Origin: Eutreptiella sp. 'Long Island Sound 2002'
Taxonomy: Eukaryota > Euglenozoa > Euglenophyceae > Eutreptiales > Eutreptiaceae
Direction of reading: 5' to 3'
NCBI GenBank assembly: GCA_964036045.1
Contig: OZ038379.1
Span: 21,899,976-21,963,975 of the forward strand
Length of the DNA: 64,000 bases
This document shows positions 25,254-33,865 of the stretch, one piece after another (position 1 is the stretch's first letter; every line of letters begins with the position of its first letter). The position numbers and the translations under genes were made by a program. The notes beneath the pieces were generated by a model that saw nothing but the letters and a program-made list of their open reading frames with translations, was not told where the DNA came from and did no database searches.

Positions 25254-28200
25254 TTAGCCACTTTGCCCACTTGTGGGCCACTTCTGATTTTGCCCCCCGC
25301 TCCGAAGCGCCGGGGATCCCCGATACGGCAGGGGTGAGTTAGCCGCTTTGCCCCCTTGTGGGCCACTTCTGATTTTGACCCCCGCTCTGTAGCGGTGGGG
25401 ATCCCCAATATGGTAGGGGTGAGGTAGCCATTTTGCCCACTTGTGGGCCACTTCTGATTTTGCCCCCCGCTTTGCAGTGGTGGGGATCCCCGATACGGCA
25501 GGGGTGAGGTAGCCACTTTGCCCACTTGTGGGCCACTTCTGATTTTGCTCCCCGCTCTGCAGCGGTGGGGATCCCCGATACGGCAGGGGTGAGGTAGCCA
25601 CTTGGCCCACTTGTGGGCCACTTCTGATTTTGCCCGCCGCTCTGAAGCGGTAGGGATCCCCGATACGGCAGGGGTGAGTTAGCCACTTTGCCCACTTGTG
25701 GGCCACTTCTGATTTTGCCCCCCGCTCTGAAGCCGTGGCGATCCCCGATACGGCAGGGGTGAGGTAGCCATTTTGCCCACTTGTGGGCCACTTCTGATTT
25801 TGCCCCCCCGCTCTGAAGCGGTGGGGATCCCCGATACGGCAGGGGTGAGGTAGCCACTTTGCCCACTTGTGGGCCACTTCTGATTTTGCCAGCCGCTCTG
25901 CAGCGGTGGGGATCCCCGATACGGCAGGGGTGAGGTAGCCGCTTTGCCCACTTGTGGGCCACTTCTGATTTTGACCCCCGCTCTGAAGCGGTGGGGATCC
26001 CCAATATGGTAGGGGTGAGGTAGCCATTTTGCCCACTTGTGGGCCACTTCTGATTTTGCCCCCCGCTTTGCAGCGGTGGGGATCCCCGATACGGCAAGGG
26101 TGAGGTAGCCGCTTTGCCCACTTGTGGGCCACTTCTGATTTTGACCCCCGCTCTGAAGCGGTGGGGATCCCCAATATGGTAGGGGTGAGGTAGCCATTTT
26201 GCCCACTTGCGGGCCACTTCTGATTTTGCTCCCCGCTCTGAAGCGGTGGGGATCCCCGATACGGCAGGGGTGAGGTAGCCACTTTGCCCACTTGTGGGCC
26301 ACTTCTGATTTTGACCCCCGCTCTGAAGCGGTAGGGATCCCCAATACGGCAGGGGTGAGTTAGCCACTTTGCCCACTTGTGGGCCACTTCTGATTTTGCC
26401 CCCCGCTCTGAAGCGGTAGGGATCCCCGATACGGCAAGGGTGAGGTAGCCGCTTTGCCCACTTGTGGGCCACTTCTGATTTTGACCCCCGCTCTGTAGCG
26501 GTGGGGATCCCCAATATGGTAGGGGTGAGGTAGCCATTTTGCCCACTTGTCGGCCACTTCTGACTTTGCCCCCCGCTTTGCAGCGGTGGGGATCCCCGAT
26601 ACGGCAGGGGTGAGGTAGCCACTTTGCCCACTTGTGGGCCACTTCTGATTTTGCTCCCCGCTCTGCAGCGGTGGGGATCCCCGATACGGCAGGGGTGAGG
26701 CAGCCACTTGGCCCACTTGTGGGCCACTTCTGATTTTTCCCCCCGCTCTGAAGCGGTGGGGATCCCCGATACGGCAGGGGTGAGTTAGCCACTTTGCCCA
26801 CTTGTGGGCCACTTCTGATTTTGCCCCCCGCTCTGAAGCCGTGAGGATCCCCGATACGGCAGGGGTGAGGTACCCACTTTGCCCACTTGTGGGCCACTTC
26901 TGATTTTGCCCCCCCGCTCTGCAGCGGTGGGGATCCCCGATACGGCAGGGGTCAGGTAGCCACTTTGCCCACTTGTGGGCCACTTCTGATTTTGCCCGCC
27001 GCTTTGCAGCGGTGGGGATCCCCGATACGGCAGGGGTGAGTTAGCCGCTTTGCCCCCTTGTGGGCCACTTCTGATTTTGACCCCCGCTCTGTAGCGGTGG
27101 GGATCCCCAATATGGTAGGGGTGAGGTAGCCATTTTGCCCACTTGTGGGCCACTTCTGATTTTGCCCCCCGCTTTGCAGTGGTGGGGATCCCCGATACGG
27201 CAGGGGTGAGGTAGCCACTTTGCCCACTTGTGGGCCACTTCTGATTTTGCTCCCCGCTCTGCAGCGGTGGGGATCCCCGATACGGCAGGGGTGAGGTAGC
27301 CACTTGGCCCACTTGTGGGCCACTTCTGATTTTGCCCGCCGCTCTGAAGCGGTAGGGATCCCCGATACGGCAGGGGTGAGTTAGCCACTTTGCCCACTTG
27401 TGGGCCACTTCTGATTTTGCCCCCCGCTCTGAAGCCGTGGCGATCCCCGATACGGCAGGGGTGAGGTAGCCATTTTGCCCACTTGTGGGCCACTTCTGAT
27501 TTTGCCCCCCCGCTCTGAAGCGGTGGGGATCCCCGATACGGCAGGGGTGAGGTAGCCACTTTGCCCACTTGTGGGCCACTTCTGATTTTGCCAGCCGCTC
27601 TGCAGCGGTGGGGATCCCCGATACGGCAGGGGTGAGGTAGCCGCTTTGCCCACTTGTGGGCCACTTCTGATTTTGACCCCCGCTCTGAAGCGGTGGGGAT
27701 CCCCAATATGGTAGGGGTGAGGTAGCCATTTTGCCCACTTGTGGGCCACTTCTGATTTTGCCCCCCGCTTTGCAGCGGTGGGGATCCCCGATACGGCAAG
27801 GGTGAGGTAGCCGCTTTGCCCACTTGTGGGCCACTTCTGATTTTGACCCCCGCTCTGAAGCGGTGGGGATCCCCAATATGGTAGGGGTGAGGTAGCCATT
27901 TTGCCCACTTGCGGGCCACTTCTGATTTTGCTCCCCGCTCTGAAGCGGTGGGGATCCCCGATACGGCAGGGGTGAGGTAGCCACTTTGCCCACTTGTGGG
28001 CCACTTCTGATTTTGACCCCCGCTCTGAAGCGGTAGGCATTCCCAATACGGCAGGGGTGAGTTAGCCACTTTGCCCACTTGTGGGCCACTTCTGATTTTG
28101 CCCCCCTCTCTGAAGCGGTGGGGATCCCCGATACGGCAGGGGTGAGTTAGCCACTTTGCCCACTTGTGGGCCACTTCTGATTTTGCCCCCCGCTCTGAAG

Positions 28201-28855
28201 CGGTAGGGATCCCCAATACGGCAGGGGTGAGTTAGCCACTTTGCCCACTTGTGGGCCACTTCTGATTTTGCCCCCCGCTCTGAAGCGGTAGGGATCCCCG
28301 ATACGGCAAGGGTGAGGTAGCCGCTTTGCCCACTTGTGGGCCACTTCTGATTTTGACCCCCGCTCTGTAGCGGTGGGGATCCCCAATATGGTAGGGGTGA
28401 GGTAGCCATTTTGCCCACTTGTCGGCCACTTCTGACTTTGCCCCCCGCTTTGCAGCGGTGGGGATCCCCGATACGGCAGGGGTGAGGTAGCCACTTTGCC
28501 CACTTGTGGGCCACTTCTGATTTTGCTCCCCGCTCTGCAGCGGTGGGGATCCCCGATACGGCAGGGGTGAGGCAGCCACTTGGCCCACTTGTGGGCCACT
28601 TCTGATTTTTCCCCCCGCTCTGAAGCGGTGGGGATCCCCGATACGGCAGGGGTGAGTTAGCCACTTTGCCCACTTGTGGGCCACTTCTGATTTTGCCCCC
28701 CGCTCTGAAGCCGTGAGGATCCCCGATACGGCAGGGGTGAGGTACCCACTTTGCCCACTTGTGGGCCACTTCTGATTTTGCCCCCCCGCTCTGCAGCGGT
28801 GGGGATCCCCGATACGGCAGGGGTCAGGTAGCCACTTTGCCCACTTGTGGGCCAC
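25254..28855. repeat. Higher-order repeat within the satellite (20-mer and 22-mer offsets)
   Basis: The variant GTAGGGATCC at 26331 recurs at 28203 (offset 1,872 = 22 monomers plus 2 bp). A derivative, GTAGGCATTC, lies at 28033 (offset 1,702 = 20 monomers plus 2 bp). Long runs of monomers on each side are nearly identical, for example 25679-26344 versus 27381-28046 and 26360-26983 versus 28232-28855. Confidence 0.85.
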
Positions 28856-30658
28856 TTCTGATTTTGCCCGCCGCTTTGCAGCGGTGGGGATCCCCGATAC
28901 GGCAGGGGTGAGTTAGCCACTTTGCCCACTTGTGGGCCACTTCTGATTTTGACCCCCGCTCCGAAGCGATGGGGATCCCCAATATTGTAGGGGTGAGGTA
29001 GCCATTTTGCCCACTTGTGGGCCACTTCTGATTTTGCCCCCCGCTTTGCAGCGGTGGGGATCCCCGATACGGCAAGGGTGAGGTAGCCACTTTGCCCACT
29101 TGTGGGCCACTTCTGATTTTGCTCCCCGCTCTGAAGCGGTGGGGATCCCCGATACGGCAGGGGTGAGGTAGCCACTTGGCCCACTTGTGGGCCACTTCTG
29201 ATTTTGACCCCCGCTGTGAAGCGGTCGGGATCCCCAATATGGTAGGGGTGAGGTAGCCATTTTGCCCACTTGTGGGCCACTTCTGATTTTGCCCCCCGCT
29301 CCGAAGCGGTGGGGATCCCCGATACGGCAGGGGTGAGGTAGCCACTTTGCCCTCTTGTGGGCCACTTCTGATTTTGACCCCCGCTCTGCAGCGGTGGGGA
29401 TCCCCGATACGGCAGGGGTGAGGTAGCCACTTTGCCCACTTGTGGGCCACTTCTGATTTTGCCCCCCGCTCCGAAGCGGTGGGGATCCCCGATACGGCAA
29501 GGGTGAGGTAGCCACTTTGCCCTCTTGTGGGCCACTTCTGATTTTGCTCCCCGCTCTGAAGCGGTGGGGATCCCCGATACGGCAGGGGTGAGTTAGCCGC
29601 TTTGCCCACTTGTGGGCCACTTCTGATTTTGACCCCCGCTGTGAAGCGGTGGGGATCCCCAATATGGTAAGGGTGATGTAGCCATTTTGCCCACTTGTGG
29701 GCCACTTCTGATTTTGCCCCCCGCTCTAAAGCGGTGGGGATCCTCGATACGGCAGGGGTGAGGTAGCCACTTTGCCCACTTGTGGGCCACTTCTGATTTT
29801 GCCCGCCGCTCTGCAGCGGTGGGGATCCCCGATACAGCAGGGGTGAGGTAGCCACTTTCCCCACTTGTGGGCCACTTTTGATTTTGCCCCCCTCTCTGAA
29901 GCGGTGGGGATCCCTGATACGGCAGGGGTGAGTTAGCCACTTTGCCCACTTGTGGGCCACTTCTGATTTTGCCCCCCGCTCTGAAGCGGTAGGGATCCCC
30001 GATACGGCAGGGGTGAATTAGCCACTTTGCCCACTTGTGGGCCACTTTTGATTTTGCCCCCCGCTCTGCAGCGGTGGGGATCCCCGATACGGCAGGGGTG
30101 AGGTAGCCGCTTTGCCCACTTGTGGGCCACTTCTGATTTTGACCCCCGCTCTGAAGCGGTGGGGATCCCCAATATGGTAGGGGTGAGGTAGCCACTTTGC
30201 CCACTTGTGGGCCACTTCTGATTTTGCCACCCGCTCTGAAGCGGTAGGGATCCCCGATACGGCAGGGGTGAGTTAGCCACTTTGCCCACTTGTGGGCCAC
30301 TTCTGATTTTGACCCCCGCTCTGCAGCGGTGGGGATCCCCGATACGGCAGGGGTGAGGTAGCCGGTTTGCCCACTTGTGGGCCACTTCTGATTTTGACCC
30401 CCGCTCTGAAGCGGTGGGGATCCCCGATACGGCAAGGGTGAGGTAGCCACTTTGCCCACTTGTGGGCCACTTCTGATTTTGCTCCCCGCTCTGAAGCGGT
30501 GGGGATCCCCGATACGGCAGGGGTGAGGTAGCCACTTGGCCCACTTGTGGGCCACTTCTGATTTTGCCCCCCGCTCTTAAGCGGTGGGGATCCCCGATAC
30601 GGCAGGGGTGAGGTAGTCACATTGCCCACTTGTGGGCCACTTCTGATTTTGCTCCCCA

Positions 30659-30857
30659 GCGCTTCAAAGAGGGGGGCAAAATCAGAAGTGCCCCACAGGT
30701 GGGCAAAGTGGCTACCTCACCCGTGCCGTATTGGGGATCCCCACCGCTTCAGAGCGGGGGGCAAAATCAGAAGTGGCCCACAAGTGGGCAAAATGGCTAC
30801 CTCACCCCTGCCGTATCGGGGATCCCCACCGCTTTAGAGCGGGGGTCAAAATCAGAA
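30659..30857. repeat. Inverted end of the satellite array (about 2.3 monomers in opposite orientation)
   Basis: After a short spacer near 30659-30671 the satellite continues as its reverse complement (GGGGGGCAAAATCAGAAGTG from about 30672). The left arm (about 30455-30658) and right arm (about 30672-30857) form an inverted repeat of nearly 200 bp per arm. The inverted part ends abruptly at AAAATCAGAA, where a different minisatellite begins. Confidence 0.9.
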
Positions 30858-31074
30858 GTGACCATCCAGAGCACACCAGGAAATAACAGTGACCATCCAG
30901 AGCACACCAGGAAATAACAGTGACCATTCAGGGCACACCAGAAAATAACAGTGACCATCCAGGGCACACCAGGAAATAACATTGACCATCCAGAGCACAC
31001 TAGGAAAGAACAGTGACCATCCAGAGCGCACCAGGAAATAACAGTGACCATCCAGAGCACACCAGGAAATAATA
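30858..31074. repeat. 31-bp minisatellite, 7 copies
   Basis: Units start at 30858, 30889, 30920, 30951, 30982, 31013 and 31044, each beginning GTGACCATCC and ending AGGAAATAACA or close to it. The first unit shares its GTG with the last satellite monomer, so the two arrays are fused without a spacer. Confidence 0.95.
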
Positions 31075-31510
31075 ACGCAAACGGAAATAACAGTGAGCTA
31101 CATGATAACGTTCAGCCGGCAGTCCTTGGGCAAACCCACCTAAAAACACCTTGACTGCCGTGATACATGAATATTTCAATGCCAAAGTAGCGGCACACAA
31201 CAAACTAACAATAAAAAATGGTGGGAAAACGCCACTTCGGGTCACAAGGCCGAAGCAACCAAGCAGCAACACAGTGTTTTTTTTCCGGTTTGTGTTGTTG
31301 ATTGGTTGAGCTGTTGAGTGACACCGTGCTATGAACCTTTTAAAAACCTTTTAAATGTCTTGGAAAATGCATTTGAGGTCATAGTGAAGTACAAAAACAA
31401 TATTTTCTTCAGAAAAACCACAAAAAAACGCCGAAAAACGGGGAAAAAAACACCCTTTTATCAAACTGCTGCCCACCTGCCCACAAGGGTCCGTGGGCGG
31501 TGTTTTTAAC
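31075..31510. other. Spacer without a recognisable gene
   Basis: AT-richer DNA with short direct repeats (CCTTTTAAA at about 31337 and 31348) and an 8-bp inverted repeat CGGCAGTC/GACTGCCG (31117-31124 and 31153-31160). No frame shows a domain or codon-position signal. Confidence 0.6.
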
Positions 31511-31712
31511 AGGCCTGCTGTAGCCACCGCAGGAGTCTTGTTATTTAAGGGGCCACAGGCAAGGCGGTACACACACAAGGCGGTATACACACAAGGCGGT
31601 GCACACAAAAGGCGGTCTGTAGCCACTGCATGAGTCTTGTTATTTAAGGGGCCACAGGCAAGGCGGTACACACACAAGGCGGTGCACACAAAAGGCGGTC
31701 TGTTCCTCGCAG
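31511..31712. repeat. Duplicated 99-bp block with nested 16-bp units
   Basis: GAGTCTTGTTATTTAAGGGG occurs at 31533 and 31632, 99 bp apart. Each copy is followed by runs of a 16-bp unit built on AAGGCGGTACACACAC (three in the first copy, two in the second). Non-coding. Confidence 0.85.
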
Positions 31713-31769
31713 AAGGCTAGTTTTTTAAGGGGGGTGCGGGGGTGTCCCCCGCATTGAGCGAAGTTGAGG

Positions 31770-32070
31770 GAGGTCCACATACAAGGCGGTGCACAGGGGG
31801 GGGGATTTGGCGCGCTAGCGAGGTGCACGGGAGGGGGTTTGGCGCTAACGAGGCGCACGGGGGGGGGGGGGTTGGGCGCTAACGAGGCGCACGGGGGGGG
31901 GGGGGTTTGGCGCTAACGAGGCGCACGGGGGGGGGGGGTTGGCGCTAACGAGGCGCACGGGGGGGGGGGGGCTTGGCGCTAACAAGGCGCACTTGGGGGG
32001 GGGAGTTTGGCGCTAATGAGGCACAGGGGAGGGGGGGGGGTTGGCGCTAACGAGGCGCACGCCGAGCCCA
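31770..32070. repeat. G-run minisatellite (about 9 units, G tracts of 8-14)
   Basis: The unit is GGCGCTAACGAGGCGCAC followed by an uninterrupted G tract and TTT/TT. Unit length varies around 32-37 bp because the G tracts differ. The long G tracts could form G-quadruplexes on the plus strand, and their lengths are prone to sequencing error. Confidence 0.9.
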
Positions 32071-32074
32071 ATTT

Positions 32075-32095
32075 GCGCCTCGTATAACGAGGCGC
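32075..32095. other. Perfect 9-bp hairpin closing the G-run minisatellite
   Basis: GCGCCTCGT (32075-32083) and ACGAGGCGC (32087-32095) pair perfectly around a 3-nt loop. The right arm is the core motif of the neighbouring minisatellite, so this is an inverted partial copy of that unit. Confidence 0.8.
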
Positions 32096-32324
32096 GCAGT
32101 TTCAGCCAAACACTCCCCTGTTTGGATATTTGTTGGGGGTGGGGGTTTCCAATGGACTGGTACACAAGCTGCTTATGCAGCTTTTCACCGTATACAACTC
32201 AGAAGTCGAAGTTTCCGAAACTCTTTTTTTTTGACATCCTGGCCACTCACAATGACCATCCAAGCTATGTAAAGCATGTTGTAGGCAGTATTTAAGTGTG
32301 TTTGACCCCATTTTAGGGGTTGCA

Positions 32325-32960
32325 AACTCTGGCCTGAGCCATAGAAACTCTGGTCTAGGCCATAAAAACTCTGGTCTGCACCGCACAAACTCTGGTCTGA
32401 AACCAGACAAACTCTGGTCTGAAACCACCAAAATTCTGGTCTGGACCGCACAAACTCTGGTCTAAAACCACCAAAACTCTGGTTTGGACCGCACAAACTC
32501 TGCTCTGAAACCACACAAACTCTGGTCTAGACCGCACACACTCTTGTCTAGACCACACAAACTCTGGTGTAGTCCACAAAAACTCTGGTCTGAACCATAG
32601 AAACTCTGGTCTAGACCATAAAAACTCTGGTCTGCACCGCACAAACTCTGGTCCAGACCATAAAAAACTCTGGACTAGACCGCACAAAATTCTATTGCCT
32701 TCGGCAAATCCACCTCGCAGAGAATCTACCTTGAGCACCCTGGTCTAGACGGCACAAACTCTGGTCTAGACCGCACAAACTCTGGTCTGAAACCACCAAA
32801 ACTCTGGTCTGGACCGCACAAACTCTGGTCTGAAACCACACAAACTCTGGTCTGGACCGCACAAACTCTGCTCTGAAACCACACAAACTCTGGTCTAGAC
32901 CGCACACACTCTTGTCTAGACCACACAAACTCTGGTGTAGTCCACACGAGTTTGTGTGGC
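32325..32960. repeat. 21-22-bp minisatellite built on AAACTCTGGTCT
   Basis: About 25-30 degenerate units of 21 or 22 bp alternate GAAACCAC-type and AGACCGCAC-type halves. A spacer near 32690-32738 interrupts the array. A multi-unit block starting TGCTCTGAAA at 32501 recurs at 32869 (368 bp later). Units near 21 bp keep minus-strand frames open and give repetitive peptides. No domain is visible and I do not call a gene. Confidence 0.85.
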
Positions 32961-32977
32961 CCTGATCAGATGCGCCC

Positions 32978-33019
32978 CATGCTTGTTCCTTTCTGTTGCA
33001 TGCTTGTTCCTTTCTGTTG
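32978..33019. repeat. Exact 21-bp tandem duplication
   Basis: The 21-bp block starting CATGCTTGTTCC occurs at 32978-32998 and 32999-33019 with no mismatch. Confidence 0.95.
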
Positions 33020-33126
33020 CAGGCAAACGCAAAGTGTGCTCCTCCGCCACCACCGCCACCACCGCCCACCAGCCTACCACTGAACCAGCCGCCGATCCTG
33101 CCACTGTCACCCACAACACCCAGGGG

Positions 33127-33345
33127 TTCACCATTGGTGCCCCCCCCCCCAAAACACCCCCCAAAACCCCCAAAGCCCTCCCCGCGCCCCACCACCCCCG
33201 GGCGGTGTGCCCACACCCCACACCCCCCCAACCCCTCTTCACCATTGGTGCCCCCCCCCCAAAAAATTCCCCAAAACCCCCAAAGCCCTCCCCGCGCGCC
33301 ACCACCCCCGGGCGGTGCGCCCACACCCCACAGGGGGGGTTTCCC
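33127..33345. repeat. C-rich 111-bp tandem duplication
   Basis: TTCACCATTGGTGCCCCC starts at 33127 and 33238. The copies share CCAAAGCCCTCCCCGCG and CACCCCCGGGCGGTG. They differ mainly in C and A run lengths. Confidence 0.85.
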
Positions 33346-33374
33346 AACCCCCTTACTCCCCCCCCTCGACCCCC

Positions 33375-33466
33375 ATGTCAGTGGATTCTGACACTATGTC
33401 AGAATCCACTGACATGGTTGTGGATTCGGACACAGATCACATGATTTGCTGATCTGTGTCCGAATC
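33375..33466. other. Two adjacent perfect hairpins
   Basis: Hairpin 1: 33375-33393 pairs with 33397-33415 over 19 bp (core GTCAGTGGATTCTGAC) around a 3-nt loop. Hairpin 2: 33423-33439 pairs with 33450-33466 over 17 bp (core GATTCGGACACAGATCA) around a 10-nt loop. They are 7 bp apart. Both stems contain GGATTC or GATTCGGA, so they may derive from a common unit. No gene is linked to them. Confidence 0.9.
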
Positions 33467-33719
33467 ATGCATCTGCCCTGTGCCCTGAGAGGTGCTGCAT
33501 GGGCCTGTCAGTGGGTCAGTGTGTACAGAGGCATGTGCCACAGAGCAGGTCCGCCGGAGCGTCCAGAGCGTGTCGTTTGGAACTGTGAAGCGACCCCACC
33601 TCCCTCCATCGACACGCAGTGAACTGAGAAGGCGATGAAGGTCATGTGAAGGCAGGCGTGGCTGGAGCGTAGTAACGGGTCCACACCTGACCCCCACCTT
33701 TTTTTTGAGGCCCCTCCTG

Positions 33720-33865
33720 TGGTGTCCTCTCTTTGGTGGAGCGCCTGGTTGATTGGGAAAGGGGTGGGGGGCAGCAGTTGCATTACGGACCGTGGCGTTG
33801 CCATGACTTCGCCCCCCCCCCCCCTGAAGGTCGCTCAGGCTTTGCTGTATTTTCCTCTCCCCCGT
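33720..33865. repeat. Mosaic of pieces shared with the 45.8-49.9 kb repeats
   Basis: The segment from CCTCTCTTTGGT to TGACTTCGCCCC (about 33724-33818) matches 45920-46014 and 48061-48155. The next segment, GCTCAGGCTTTGCTGTATT (about 33833-33858), matches 47889-47907. It then runs directly into the 1,756-bp repeat. Some of this block sits 140-190 bp apart in the later copies, so it was assembled by deletion or recombination. Confidence 0.8.

Larger units (their letters stand above)
5312..30658. repeat. 85-bp satellite array, about 298 tandem copies
   Basis: The unit length is 85 bp (for example CCACTTGTGG at 8451 and 8536). Each monomer holds three dyads: CCGCT..AGCGG, the palindrome GGGGATCCCC (containing a BamHI site), and GCCCAC-TT-GTGGGC. 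Copies differ by scattered substitutions and rare 1-3-bp indels. Variation is patterned: GAAG/GCAG after CGCTCT, and TAGCCACTTTG versus TAGCCATTTTG. The plus strand has TGA and TAG in every copy, while the minus strand has no stop in any frame. Because 85 is one more than a multiple of three, minus frames cycle through all three phases and give spurious frames of up to 937 codons (8571-11384). A structural (centromeric, subtelomeric or heterochromatic) satellite is the plain reading. Confidence 0.97.

Noticed and set aside
5320-30650. Dozens of long minus-strand frames (up to 937 codons) as repeat-protein genes
   Set aside because: They are phase-cycling readings of one stop-free 85-bp satellite monomer, overlap each other in all frames, and break wherever a monomer has an indel.
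5312-30658. Resemblance of the satellite variant GTAGCCATTTTG to the dinoflagellate spliced-leader core
   Set aside because: Only 12 nt match, most monomers read CACTTTG instead, and no donor site or SL-RNA-like context follows. Treated as coincidence.
5312-30658. CRISPR array
   Set aside because: Repeats are directly adjacent with no unique spacers, there are no cas genes, and the context is eukaryotic.
32692-33324. Minus-strand 210-codon frame rich in Gly and in VWFQTRVCAVQ-like repeats
   Set aside because: It spans unrelated minisatellites whose units are near a multiple of three; no domain is visible.
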